Positions 9,552-21,928 are shown, counted from the stretch's first letter. The stretch: DNA of 39,992 nt from Gonapodya prolifera JEL478 (GCA_001574975.1 KQ965899.1:2045-42036), one strand, 5' to 3'. The notes: generated by a model from the sequence alone, not told the origin. Program-made: numbers and translations.

Positions 9552-11197
9552 ATGGAAGCTGCTACCACGGACCCCTTCACACCAACCAACGCCCCGCCCC
9601 CCGTATTCCTCTCGTTCCTCGCATCACAGGGGCTGACACTGGAAGACTGTCTTCCCGATGCACCAACGAACAGATTCTTTCGCATCCGCGCCGATCCGTC
9701 CCAGCACGACGAAATCGTGCGCGAATTGGAGAAGGAACTCGAGTGTACGCCTGCGCCCGTTGCCTGGCTGCCGAATTTCTACTCGATTCCGGCGGATGTC
9801 AAGATAAGCTCCACTGAAGCTTACAAGAAAGGTGGGGAGTGCATTACAGCTCCTTTTACGACCGCATCCCCTTTCATCAACCACATGAATCGCCCATGTA
9901 GGATTCATTTTCGGTATGGATGCGTCCTCGGGGGTGGCTGTCATGGCACTCGATGTTCAACCCCACCACCACGTTCTTGACCTTTGTGAGAATCATTCTG
10001 CCTCAGTTTTTCTCTCGTCTCAAACTTGAGCTGTCGTCTCTCCCTTTTGGTCTTCAATCTCCTGACGGCGATGCCCCGGCCAATCAGGCGCCGCACCGGG
10101 CGCGAAACTCTGTCTCATTTACGACACAATGCTGGCACTCGCTTCCTCTTCCCTTTCCTCTTCCTCGTCCCCTTCTTCGCAAACCGCGTCTTCCTCTCCC
10201 GATGTTTTTCCCGGCACCATCACTGGCGTGGATATCAGCAAGGACAGGTTGGCGACCTGCAAATCCATACTAAAAAAGTGCCGCGTCAACAGGGCGAGAT
10301 TGTATGCCACTGATGGCACAACGTTCGATGTCGGCGCGCCTGTTTTGGTGCGCAGGAGAGCTGCTGTGGGCGCCTCGTTACCCAAAGCTGGGGACTCTGA
10401 CGATGCTTCGCCGAATATCTCATTGGGGGAAGATGAGGACGATTTGGCACATCCTGTCCAGCAGATAGATACCCAAAATACGCCAGCACCGCTCCTAACC
10501 AGCAACGACACCTCCGCAAAAACAGTCTCCGACCGCACCACACCACCTGCCTTCAGTCACCAAAAACCTTTCCACATACCACGTCTTCTCCGACTCCCGC
10601 CATCTCCCACGCCCATCCTGTACGATCGCGTCCTTGTGGACGCCGAATGCACACACGAGGGCTCGTCGGTCCATCTGCGAAAGTACACAGGGTGGTGGGA
10701 CTGGTCCCGATTCGAAGAGAAGTTCTTCGGTGAAGGAAGGGTCGAGGGGCTGCCGGAGATGCAAGGGAGGTTATTGGAGAATGCGTGGAGAATGGTCAAG
10801 CCGGGGGGTTTGGTGGTATACAGTGAGTATAGTGAAGGGTGACAGAGGGTTTGGGGGCGGGTCGCTGGCGGTTGGGACGGGGACCACTGGCTGAGGGAAA
10901 AGCTTAGAATGGGGGCAGCCTTTATAAGCGTTCTATTCAGCCTCTCACACAGGCACTCACATGTCCCCCACCCCCACCCATCCAGGCACGTGCTCCCTCG
11001 CTCCCACGCAAAACGAGCATGTACTCCTCCCCTTCCTCCACGCTCACCCCACTGCCCGCTTGGAACGCATCCCCGGATGGGAGGACCGACCCGCAAGTCA
11101 GCCAAAGGCGGACGGGCTTGAGGGTGCGGAAAGGTTCGAGTGGAGGAAGAGTGGAACCAAGGGGTTCTTTGTTGCGAGAGTGAGGAAGCTGGAGTAG
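9552..11197 (+). CDS. NOL1/NOP2/Sun family RNA (cytosine-C5) methyltransferase
   Basis: SAM-dependent RNA m5C methyltransferase. Four exons are inferred: 9552-9831, 9902-9985, 10088-10822 and 10986-11197 (436 aa, phases consistent). In order: an N-terminal region with PVAWLPNFYSIPADVK; the entry motif GFIFGMDASSG; the SAM loop DLCAAPGAKL; the acidic SAM contact GVDISKDRL; motif IV DAECTHEGS with one catalytic-site cysteine; and KPGGLVVYSTCSLAPTQNE with the second. The two-cysteine arrangement is the hallmark of the family. The THEGS variant after the first cysteine resembles a fungal/plant subfamily rather than NOP2 or TRM4, so the target RNA (rRNA or tRNA) is not assigned. A long Ser/Thr-rich low-complexity insertion sits between the SAM loop and GVDIS, and an acidic linker follows the TDGTTFD region. 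Confidence 0.85.
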
Positions 11198-12008
11198 GAG
11201 AGGGCCTGCAACGTCGGGTCAGGCTGTATGTGAACATTCTTCTGTGTCTTGCTTGCCTTCCATTTGGACCTCGTGGATTGTCTGTTGGACGTTTTCGCTT
11301 ATCGAATGGCTTCTTCACACCTGATTCCACTACATTCCTGTCTGATGATGCATTTCCAAATAAGTACAGGCAATACGACAGACTTGTTGTCAGAGCGTAT
11401 AATATTGTGCAGGTGCAATTGAAGTTGGACGCCGACTTCGGTTTTGGAACTTAAACATGTATAACGAATTTCAGTTGCTCTTTGGGATCCATGAGCGATG
11501 CTTTGGGAGCAAGATCTTATACCTTAACCGAGACAGAAAGAGATTTCATATTTGTTCGTAATTTCAGATATTAGGGACCTTGCGCAGAATTTCCTTCAGC
11601 TATCTTCACTCATGTAAAAAATAGTTATTCTCCTCCATTAAAGCAGCAGCTTCATCAAGTATACTCTAAACTATTAATTAAAACATATTCGAATTTATCC
11701 TCATTCCGAAATTTCTCACCCTGCGTCTTGGCAAATTGTTTGACATCAGTGAAAAGTGCCGAATGATATTGGGCGCAAGGTCCCTATTGAAAAGGGGTTC
11801 GTTTTCGGCCGTTTAGCACCGTTTACAGTAACGTCGTGTTATGTGAACTTAAAAGGAAAGGGTCGACAGTTTGTGGCAAGGTTTATGATGGAAACATTAC
11901 AGAGCAAGATTATGTAAGGATTTCTAATTCAATGGCAATTTTTTTCTCTAAAATTTGGACGCGTTTACTGCCCGGGCCAGGTTTGCGTCGACATCGAAAC
12001 TTGAACCA
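11198..12008. other. AT-rich intergenic region
   Basis: About 800 bp with no supportable gene. It is visibly richer in A/T than the coding blocks to its left and holds only short scattered ORFs. It marks a change from very GC-rich genes (4.6-11 kb) to genes of more balanced composition. It should include the promoter of the downstream forkhead-like/F-box gene. Confidence 0.5.
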
Positions 12009-15000
12009 ATGGACTTTGACATCGAGCAAGACGGCTTTCCCCCACTCGCGACAGAGGATCATTCCGTAGCCTCCATTGATAAGGACGATGCTACTCCATC
12101 CGAGCCCCGAAGCGACCTTCGTCTCATCCTTTCCAGAGTCAATGGAACACCCTTGGATAAGGAGTTCCTCGAGGCTCTTGCGAAAGTTGCGAAAACTTAT
12201 GGACACAAAATCGACGTTTCTGATGCTCCAGAGAGAGGAGAATGCGATCCTGTGAGCTACCCAAAGGGTCACCGATCCGACAACACATTCGCACGAAAAT
12301 TTACTTCTAAACCGATGTTTTCCCCACTTGAAACTCAATTCCCCATCACTACTATGTACGTTGGCTGCTGTAGGAAACAGATCTCATCGGTAAGTGACTC
12401 AGACCATCTCCATTAAATCATGTTCCATCTTCACGAATTGTACGTGAAGTCCCAGCGACCCCTCAACTGAAGTCATCTCCAAAACATGACTCCCTGATAC
12501 AAAACAATCTAGGTACCGTGGGGAACGCAACTGGGCCGAGAAAACCGTCTGACATTGTAAGTGGAGTGATTCGCGCGGAAACCCGTTGTCTAATATTATG
12601 TCTCCAAGGACTCCCGAACCACGACAAGAGCAAATAATATCGTCTCAATTGGCTCAGAGCCAATACCAGTAGCCGACTGTTCTCGTGCTCACGCTCTCCC
12701 GGACACGGGTGACATGGAATTAGCAACTTTTGACGTCACCTCGGATTCGTATGGTGAGAGTTATACTTGTTTGTCCAAAATACTCATCACGTTGAGTGTG
12801 ATGTGTTCTGATCCGGCTTTCAGTTCCTACAGCCATTAGTAACCAACGTAGCACTGAAATGATCACAGTGCCGATCCCGAGCATATCCATTGAAGAAGCT
12901 GTTCATACCGCTTTGACAGCCACAAATCGGCTGGCCACTTGCCAAAAAGTGATCGAGTGGATATCATTCAACGTGCCAGGATATCCCAGGGGTGGCGCGT
13001 GGGAGGTGAATTCGGATATGAGCGAGAAGAAAGCGATTCCCATTGTTTACATTTACCTTCCAGCGAGTGATGCCATCCGTCACGAACAAGTACAGGCAAA
13101 AGCACTTCCTCAATAAAAATGGAGAGCATCCCTCTCCCCCCGTCCATTCCATCAACGTTCGACACGCCCCAGCAGGTGAGCTCCTCTATGTTGCTGGTTT
13201 GGTGGTGAAGCCAAGAGCTCCCCCTTTCTGCACTCCACAAAGACCTTCATGTTGCGCAAGTAAAACGGACCGTGCTTACGCCCTCTCCAATTATGGGAGC
13301 TATCGCCGTGCAGAGACCGAAAGCCCTCCGTGAAACTTTGGAGCAGTCCGCCGCCTGTCTGAAATCACCTGAGGCAAAACTTACACCCCTTCTTCAAAGG
13401 ATTACAGATACTCCTCCTTTCCAAGCGACCCAAGCTGTTCCGATTGTATCTCAGAGTTTGGACGTAGTTGAAGTGCCGTCTGCACCGGTTTCTGCCTCTA
13501 CTCGAGAACAAGATCTTGCGGAGATCAGACATACAGCTTCGTCCACGCCGCCACCTCACGATAGTGCACATAATGCTGCTAATTGTGTTGAACGGAATGC
13601 TTCCATTGTATCATCCGTGGATTCACCTTCAGGCGAAGAGACAACTAAGAGCTCTCATGTACCGAGCGCCGCGAGGATGCGCACAAAAGCCACAAATAGG
13701 AGGCAAAATTCATCGGCATATGCAATGCAGAAAGCTCTTCTTCACCTACCCGACCAGATGGGAACAAACGCACAGATCATCGAATGGATTGAAAACAATA
13801 TGCCCGAATATTTCCTCGGAAAGCGTGAGTGGAAGGTAGGTGAGGCATGTCTCCACCGTATCAAAGATTAAGAAGCATTTCTCTTTCCTTTGATGACATG
13901 CATAGAAGGGGCTCAAACCAAAACTCCACTTTGATTTGGTCAGCAGAAATCGTCGTGTGTGGAAGCTTCGTCCTGGTACTCAGATCCCCCATCATGATTA
14001 TGACGGCGATGAGGTGCTGGAAGATGCCAAAGATAGAAGCAGCGCTTCAACGCAAGTCGAGGAACCCTGCGTATTGCATCATATGACAGCCTCCAGTGAG
14101 GGTTGTAACAATAACTCGGTCTCGGAAGACTCGGATGAGCCAGATGGGCCTAAAATATACGCAGCACTTGTTTCCCACGCCGTACGACTTGCTTTTCAAG
14201 AGTTGCCCAATCAACAAGGCACCGTGGACCAAGCCATGAGGTGGATCGAGCATAGAGTGACGGGATTGGATGTTTCAGGAGCTCAATTGAGAGTGAGTCT
14301 TGAGAAAGTAAAACCCCATTCAAGTCCTTTGCAACAACTAAACGTGCTTGTGTAAAGGTAAAAGTCCGAAGCTTTCTTCGCCAAGCAAAAGGATTTGTCC
14401 GTGTGGGCAACCGCACACCGAGTGTGTATAAACTAGGTCGGAGCACTTCCCAAAGTGAGCCACGTCAAGCTGCTGCAATCTTTTTGTGCCCTTTATTTTC
14501 GTAACATGCGATGCCGCTAGTTCTCGATCTTCCACGATCTGCACTCTTGGAGATAATGAAATTTATGACTCCTCGCGACGTCAAGCGATTTTGCTCCACG
14601 AACCGAACTGCATTCGAGATTGGAATGAGTTTCGATGTGGTTCGTGTTTGAAGCTGTTCATCATAGATATCCTCTTTATACAAGCCAACACACGTGTTTT
14701 TAAACAGGCTTACTGGAAGTCACAGGTTGAGCGTGCTGGAGTCTTGGGGATTATCGAAAGAATGGGCTGGAAGCAGCAGTATCGAATGTGGAGGTGGGTT
14801 CTAGTTGAGACCATGAAGTCGTCACGGAAAAGAAACCGATTTTTTGACCAATCTTCTAGTCAAATATTTGACATCACTGTAGGAAGCAAAAATTGCGCCG
14901 AATGTGGGGCGTTTACCACCATTGTTTCCGGAACCACTTTCGAGGTTTGTTCTGCTAAAATGTCTCGCGAGAACTCCGATTCACAAGTACCCGCACGAAT

Positions 15001-15619
15001 CAGAGGCTTTGCATGACCTGCCTCAATATCGATGACACCACCGCTATAGCCGACTCAATGATCTCTAATGCTGTCGATTTGAAAAAGTGAGTGACCTTTT
15101 GAATCTGAGTGTAGTGGGAAGACAAATTGACAGCCACCTTGCCACACAGGTACATTGATCCCGATACACTCGAGAGCGACACAGCGGTCGAGTGTACGAT
15201 ATGTCAGCGAAAGCTCGCGCTGTCTCAGCTCACATTTCCAATTGGAGTATCGGAACGGGTTCCGTGCAGCATGCTCGAGAAGCATCTTGAACAGCACGAG
15301 ATGGAAATACGCATTTTGGAACAAGAGGTTCTTTGATGGTGTAGAATATTCACTCTTTCCTTTTCATTTAACGTGTCCTTCAATTTTCAAGGTTAAGAGA
15401 CTTCCTGTTGGGGAAAATTTATCTCCGAGCGAAGACTTGTGAGTCGAACATATTTGCACGGTCGGATTCGGCATTGAAAGATCTGCCGCTCCCTCCGATG
15501 ATGCTGAAGTGCCAGAAATTGGGGATTGCTTGATGGAGGAGGTTCCTTCTCAATACGAAGGTGTGGGTGATGGTGCCAAGGAGCTAGAAGAGTATGAATG
15601 GTGGTTCTTTCCGATTTAG
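12009..15619 (+). CDS. Forkhead-like winged-helix repeat protein fused to an F-box
   Basis: I do not recognise a named family. Fifteen exons join with consistent phases into 905 codons. After a low-complexity N-terminus come three related units, encoded at about 12859-13120, 13715-13975 and 14150-14440. They share a spaced pattern of A..AL, then QxIxWIE, then P.Y, then W, then a final VWKL or VYKL, which resembles a forkhead/winged-helix fold (inference). An intron at 14455-14520 (GTGAGC to CTAG) then joins to an F-box-like helix, LPRSALLEIMKFMTPRDVKR, followed by WKSQVERAG, a CAEC pair, RLCMTCL and CTICQ: a Cys-rich region that could bind zinc. Without that join, the first part stops at 14502-14504 and a separate F-box gene starts at 14511, only 6 bp later, which is unlikely for two genes. 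Roles could be DNA binding plus SCF substrate recruitment, but this is speculative. Confidence 0.62.
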
Positions 15620-15844
15620 CCGCTCCTTAATACTTGTACAAGTCGGTTTCTATTGTGTATGAACTCTGTAAGAGCTGAATGGAGACTGAGGGTTCTTGAT
15701 GTGCGGATCTCAATCGGCTGAAATGGATGAACAACGGCCGCAGGATAGGTTGACACACTCACGAGTTGTGAATTCAAATCGAAGTTTTTGTTTGAAACAT
15801 CAAGTTTGCTTCTGCGTCACAAGGGATCTCACGTGGAATCACCA

Positions 15845-17887
15845 ATGTCGGCGGACCATAACCCTTCTCCCTCGAATCCCCTTCGTGTAGCAATCGTGGG
15901 GTCCGGCGTGGCAGGCCTTTCCACCGCGTGGCTGCTGACACTTCCCGAGAACAGAGCAAAGTTTGATGTCACCGTGTTTGAGAACGAATCGTGGCTCGGG
16001 GGACATGCCCACACTGTTGAGGTTGGCGGAGGGGCAAAGTTCCCTGTCGACGTCGGATTCATCGTATGCAATGAAGTGGTGAGCAGCATTTGTTCCTCCA
16101 TCGATGATTTAATCGTCTCAACTCGAATATTTTCGCCCCTGTCTTCTCAGACCTACCCAAACTTCCTCCGTGTGCTCGGACAACTCGGTGTCTCCTATGC
16201 CCCGTCAAACATGTCGTTCTCTGTCTCCCGCGATAGAGGGAAACTGGAGTGGGCTGGATCTTCTCTTGGGAGTGTCTTTGCGCAGCCCGGCTCTCTCTTT
16301 GACGCGAGAATGTGGCGAATGGTTTGGGAGGTCATTCGATTCGATGCTCTGGCAGACCGGATAGCGCGCGAAGAAGAGGAAAGGGAACTAAAAGGTGACA
16401 AAATTGATGGTGAGCGTTCCAGCGGGGCCGGAGGGTCAGATGGCTGGGGAGATCAATGGCCCTTCTTTCTTTTCTGTGAGAGATCTTACACGTCCCCGCC
16501 CACCTAGAATCACCTTACGCGCGAACAACTCTGGGAGAATTTTTTACACGCGAGGGATTCTCACACTTCTTTTTCGAGAACTATGTGCTGCCAATGACGG
16601 GTCAGTGCTGTTACGATTGCGGCAACATTGACTGGCAACCTAAAGGATGGCGTCCATCTCAATCTGATCGTTCGACTGGCTTTGTTACCATTCTCTATGC
16701 TCAAACCTTTCCTTCCTTCCAGCTGCCGTTTGGTCAACCCCTCCCACTGTCGCCACATCCTCCTTCCCCCTCCTCACCTTCCTGCGCTTCTGTCGGAATC
16801 ACCGCCTCCTTCAAATTACCGATCGCCCGGAGTGGAAAACCGTCGCCGGAGGCTCGCGGGCGTACGTCTCAGCTATCGCCAAGCAAATCGGTGCGGAGCG
16901 ATGTCTGACCGGCGCAAGCGTCACGAGGGTCGTTAGGGAACGGGGTAAATCCATTGGAGGAGTAAAAGTGTATTTTAAGGGCACCAACGGGGTGGAACAG
17001 GAGCGCGTTTTCGACCACGTGGTGTTCGCAACTCATACGGACACCACGCTGGAAATTCTTGGACTGGACGCGACACCAGAGGAAGTGGACGCGCTTGGAG
17101 GGGTGAAGTTCTCCAAGAATCAGGTTGTGCTGCACGGGGACTCGAATGTGAGTCCTGGTCCCTGTCTTTACTTAATGTTTAGAAACCTCATCTCGGGACA
17201 TGGCCCCCCGACGCAGCTCATGCCTCGTTTACCTATTTGCCGCTCTTCGTGGAACTATATTACCCTCAGTCCACACGGGGCAGAAACTAAATCAGGCTCG
17301 TTGTGTCTCACATATTGTATGAACGTGCTTCAGCCCTGGATTGACAAAGCTGGTATTGGAGACATCCTGGTTACCGTGAACCCAGTCTTCGAACCCGAAA
17401 AGTCGAAGGTGTGGGGAACCTGGGAAAAGACACATCCTGTAGTCGATGCCGACGTGAGCCCAAAACCGTTTTCCTCATAAAACGCGACTCACAATCTTCT
17501 TGGTCTCATAAACATTAGCTTTTGCGTGCGCAAAGATTGCTCCCAACTCTTCAATCTCTCCCCTCCACGAACACAAATTTCATTGGCGCGTGGACTCACC
17601 ACGGATTCCATGAGGATGGTTGCACCTCAGGCCTCCTGGCGGGGCTTTCGCTCGGTGCAAAGTGCCCGTTTCCCGTGGAGCTTAACGGAGGATTCCCCAC
17701 TGCACGCCGAGGTTGGAGGAGGAGAGGGGACCCCGTGGACACGACAGAGAGCTCTGTGGGCGTCGGAAAGGGTATTTGGCCGGGTGGAAAGGGTCGTGGT
17801 GAGATGGAAAAGGAATGGCTTATGTGGGGCCTTGCCGGGGTTGTTGGAGTGGTTGGAGTTGCAGCAGGCTTCTTGTTGAGCCGTTGA
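15845..17887 (+). CDS. Tail-anchored FAD-dependent amine oxidase-like protein
   Basis: Flavoprotein of the NAD(P)/FAD-binding amine oxidase superfamily, the group often found beside cyclopropane fatty-acid synthases. The start at 15845 places the dinucleotide loop AIVGSGVAGLSTAWLL about 14 residues in. Then follow FENESWLGGHAHT, DVGFIVCNEVTYPN, SNMSFSVS, FFFENYVLPMTAAVWST, WKTVAGGSRAYV, VVFATHTD, LMPR with SSWNYIT, and the C-terminal FAD-closing segment FIGAWTHHGFHEDGC. At least five introns interrupt it, including 16079-16150 and a long one inside 16585-16725. The protein ends with a hydrophobic segment, WGLAGVVGVVGVAAGFLL, followed by SR, which looks like a C-terminal membrane anchor. The substrate is unknown; an unsaturated lipid or an amine are both possible. 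It converges on the SPX-RING gene. Confidence 0.83.
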
Positions 17888-18187
17888 CATTTTGTCCTTC
17901 CGCTGCTATGTATGCTGGGAATACAATCAGAGAGATATTATTTATACTTTAATGTGGCGAAGGGAGGAGAGAAGGGGGGGAAAGATTTTGCAGCATGATG
18001 CTGTCCGAGATTACAAGGCGATGTAACTTCCGAAGAACTCTCCGTTCGACACGAAGACAATTGTAAATATAACAATACATGAACTAAAGCAACGAGCGTA
18101 GTACATAATAATGTGAATGTACGTTCTTGTACGCTATTTTACAAATATTTGCATCACCTCAACTGTGCAAGCTACTCATCACTCTCA
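17888..18187. other. Convergent intergenic region
   Basis: About 300 bp between the 3' ends of the amine oxidase-like gene (+) and the SPX-RING gene (-). No ORF is supported. It is AT-rich with several TATAATA/AATACA-like stretches that could serve as polyadenylation signals for either gene. Confidence 0.5.
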
Positions 18188-20304
18188 TCACATAATGGAG
18201 CACGCTCGAGGTCGTCGGGCATTTCGTTGTCTCACATCGAAGCCCATCACCAGCATCATATTCTCGGCTTCAATTCGACCGGCCTCGATGTCAAGTTCTT
18301 GCTGGCGGGCTGCTACCTCTTCGGGAAACCACCTGCAGGGTAAAGTTTACCGATCTTAAGGAATAATGATTGAATCAACATCGCTCATGGACACTCACTT
18401 CTTCATCACTTCCACCTGAGCCTGGTCGATATTCTGCAACCCCGCATCGTGGAGGGCGTCTGGAGCACGGCAGATCGGACAGTCACGTCGACCACCAGTA
18501 ACTTCCGACTTAATGACGCAGCTAGTTTGAGGTAGAGGTTAGATGGTATACAAATTTTGAAAAGGCTGCAAAAGCACTTACGTGTGGCAGAAGCTGTGCC
18601 CGCATCGAAGTTTCACGGGTCTCCAAAGAATTTCGGAGCACACAGGACAAGAGTAGTCGTCTGGTTGAGGTATTACAGTGACGAGATTATCAGCGATTGC
18701 GGAGACAAGGCGACGGAAAGGAGTGGTGGTGAAAAATGGGTGCGTGCTGAGGAGTGAATGGAACGGGTCGGAGGCGCTACAAAAGCGAAGTGTACCATGG
18801 GTTAGAGGGAGCGTCCGCTGTATCGACACAATCGATTGGGACACGTACTGCAGATTGGTACGTTTGTCGTGCTTCTTAAGGATCTTCGTGATGGCCCGCG
18901 AGTTAAGGAATTCAAATTTTCGCACTCGCACGCATTCCCAATTCAAGCGTAAGAATGCGTCAAGAAGCAGTCGGCTCGCGTTGGCGCTGAAGTCTTGAGC
19001 AATATGTGAGGCTTTCTGTTCAAATTCCACGAGACCTTCGGATACCACATCCAAGGGTCGTTCGCGGAGCGTAGACGGTTCAAGAAAGGGTGATATAGAG
19101 AGGTAGAGAGCGAGTAGAGCCCGCCAAGTGTACAGCTCTTTATGGTTGTGGTCGTGTCCGCCAAAGTGAAGAAAGCCGGCGAACCGCTTTCGAGAGAGCG
19201 CCGCGTGTGGTTCCGTACTTGCTGTGCCATGCAGCAGCTGGTCTTCGCCGGTGGACGGGATTTTGTGGAGCTCCTCGTTCAACCGCCGAAGTTGTTCCTC
19301 TACATTCCCCACAGCCATGTGGATGGACGATCCTCGGCTGCGGTCTGAGACTGCAATCATCGCCTTCGCCATCTTGTCAATATGCTCTCCATATCGCTGT
19401 TGCAGAGCGGCTTCGAATGCAGAAATCTCTTGGACTGTTTTGGCCAAGTTGGTGAGAAACGACGAGTCTCCGGGAAGCGACAACGTGGCTGGTACATGGG
19501 GTAGAATGGGATTTGTGGCGTCAAGCGATGTCGCTTCAAAAGTGCTCGCCGCTTCTGTACTGGTCTTGGATACGGCAACAGAGTCCATGGAGTCGATAGA
19601 ACGTCGCCTCGCTACGGACCCGAACGAGGCCTGGGAGCTTAACCGACGAAACATTTCGCCCTCAGAAAAGGTGGCCGATGTAGCATCGATTGTTGCTCGT
19701 CGTGGGCGTGAAACTGGGACCGACAAAGTTCGTGTTACATCGGAGCCCGAAGGGAAGCTCGATTGAGCGGGAGCGCTCGACGATAGAACGATGTTTGGTC
19801 CAGACTTGTCGAAAGGCGTGCTGGTGTGATTGGAGTCAGTCTCAGCGCTCTCAGCGAGGGTCAATCGGGCAAGGGCTGAAAGGTCTATGGATGATTCCGC
19901 ATCAGTCGTATTCCGGACGGCCAGGAAAGCCTGGATAGCGTGGTCTGGCTCCACTAAAAAGTCAAGAAGTCATGAGAATACATGGTATGCGATATGTTGA
20001 CCTGGCACGGAAGCAAACGAGAACGCACACGTTGTGAGGGTATAGACGACCTCCGCATCCTCTGGAAGCTCTGCCAGCTGTTCCTCTACAGCACGCTGCA
20101 CCAGTTTGATCGACTTCTTGAGCTGTGGGAGGATCAGAGGGAGGACAATCCGAAAACGTTTATGCCAAGATTCGACCGGACCATCAAGCGCGGCTGTCCC
20201 GGAGGGAGAGCGATAGCTCTTACCTTTTTGTAGTCCACTGCGTGCGTTCGCCATTCAATGGGGAGTCCTTCCACCTCCCGCTCGAGCTCCTTTGCGAACT
20301 TCAT
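18188..20304 (-). CDS. SPX domain-RING finger protein with a CaaX box
   Basis: Probable ubiquitin ligase with a phosphate or inositol-polyphosphate sensing SPX domain. Translation starts at 20304 with MKFAKELEREVEGLPIEW and, after a short intron, DYKKLKKSIK, the conserved start of SPX domains. A long Ser/Thr-rich insert follows, then the remaining SPX helices with KILKKHDKRTNLQYVS, whose lysine cluster is the family's polyphosphate-binding surface. A C3HC4 RING comes next: CPVC, then CGHSFCHTC, then CPIC. A helical tail follows. The last four residues are CSIM, a good CaaX prenylation motif, preceded by the basic stretch RNARRPRA. SPX-RING proteins are known in fungi; a prenylated one is unusual. 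The exact number of residues in the middle exons was not checked. Confidence 0.85.
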
Positions 20305-20877
20305 AACAACGGTGGGTTTCCAACGTGAAGGCTGGCAACTCTGTCCACGACGGCTTGCAGATGCTGCGAAGTCAGTCTCGAATCGCGAATGTGCGATGGA
20401 GAAACCCCGGCACGGAGGTTCGGAGGCAGATGGCGGGTTTTAGGGAGGGTGACAAATCGACACAAGGCATCCCTCGCCTCGGTCAAAGGTGGGTCCAATA
20501 AAGAAAAAATTCATTTGCATTCTTCTCTCCTGTACTTTCCACGATGTAGACACGACTATTTTCGTACTGATGCGCCCAAGATACATCCGCGATTGGAGGT
20601 GATTGTTTTGAAAGGAACGTGCCAATGTGAGTCATTTAGGTGGCGACAATACTGATGGCCAAATAATGAGACACGAAGCAAAATTGATCATGATCAGTAC
20701 GAAGTCGTAAAAATCGGTCACGACTTTGCAATCGGTTCGGGAGACGGGAGACAACTTGGACGGTAACGAATGTATCAAAATCAGATTTACAATTGAGGTG
20801 GTTTTTACGAAAAACCAATGATTTCCCTCCTTAATTATCCACGGTGGGAGTGGAAAAGCGTATCCCCTTCAACCAGT
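20305..20877. other. Intergenic between SPX-RING and H2B
   Basis: About 570 bp. It should carry the SPX-RING promoter and the 3' UTR of H2B, both on the minus strand. Only short overlapping ORFs occur and none looks real. Confidence 0.5.
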
Positions 20878-21678
20878 TTACTTGGAGCTGGTGAACTTGG
20901 TCACAGCCTTGGTGCCCTCAGACACGGCGTGCTTGGCGAGCTCTCCGGGGAGGATCAGACGGATGGCGGTCTGGACCTCGCGGGACGAGATAGTGGAGCG
21001 CTTGTTGTACGAGGCTGAGGAAGTGGAAAAGACGCGTCAAGATTATGATCGGTGGAGAGAGAATGTGGTTGGACTCACCAAGACGAGAAGCCTCAGTGGC
21101 AGCACGCTCGAAAATGTCGTTCACGAACGAGTTGAGAATGGACATGGCCTTGTTCGAGATACCAGTGTCGGGGTGGACTGGCAAGGGAGGTACAGGTGAG
21201 TGATTCAGAGAAGCCCGGTAACATGAGCGGCCTCAACTCACCCTGCTTGAGGACCTTGTAGATGTAGGAAGAGTAGGTCTCCTTCCGGGACTTCTTCTTT
21301 CCCTTCTTGTCTCCTCCGGTGGCCTTCTTCGCGGGAGCTGCAGGGAGAGAAAGACACGTCGAATGAGAAACTAGTCCGTGTAATAAAAAGTAACATGAGA
21401 ACTCACCCTTTCCGGCGGGCTTCTTCGCGGGGGCTGCAGTAGTTGAAAGGATGGCGGTGGATGAACAAGGCCAGGTAACAAGCAGGCGGAGGAATCAGCA
21501 ACGAAGACGAGGGAACGAATCAGCATCGAATCGTGAATCGAAAGAAACGAAAATCCATCGACGAGGCGAGGTCGATCGGCTCCGCGGTCCCAATTGCCTG
21601 GGCGACAAGTCTGCGACACTCACCCTTCTCGGCGACGGGGGCCTTCTCGGCGGATTCTGCGGCTTTCTTGGGCGGCAT
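20878..21678 (-). CDS. Histone H2B
   Basis: Core nucleosome histone, nuclear. The start at 21678 gives [14 protein letters not shown] and a Lys/Ala/Pro-rich tail split over three small exons. The fold region follows: [67 protein letters not shown] and [17 protein letters not shown], ending TKFTSSK. The C-terminal lysine of AVTK corresponds to the Bre1 ubiquitination site in fungi. At least four introns interrupt the gene, which means it is likely a polyadenylated rather than stem-loop histone mRNA. It is divergently paired with H2A across 250 bp. Confidence 0.96.
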
Positions 21679-21928
21679 GACGATGATTCTTCGGTTGGAG
21701 AGTTGGAAAACTTGAAGCGACGGTGATGGTTCGAATGGGTGTGTGGCCTGCCTTTATACGAGCGGCCGCTGCCCTTGCGTGCCCCACCCGGATAACTCGC
21801 AGTGGGCCCCTCTGCGCCACAGTGCGCGCATTCATAAACCTTGGTCCGTCCACCGCCAATTTTCATCACGCTCGCCGTCGAAAACTCTCGCACCTTTTCG
21901 TCACCGCTTTCATCAACCTTCAATCGTC
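21679..21928. promoter_or_regulatory. Bidirectional H2B/H2A promoter
   Basis: A 250-bp spacer between divergent histone start codons. A TATA-like CGTATAAAGG reads toward H2B at 21751-21760, about 75 bp from its ATG. A CATAAA element reads toward H2A at about 21834-21839, about 90 bp from its ATG. A shared promoter is the usual arrangement for fungal H2A-H2B pairs and keeps their expression coordinated. Confidence 0.7.

Noticed and set aside
20100-20254. KGKSYRSPSGTAALDG as part of the SPX protein
   Set aside because: It lies in an intron: splicing from YKK directly to LKKSIK restores the conserved SPX sequence.
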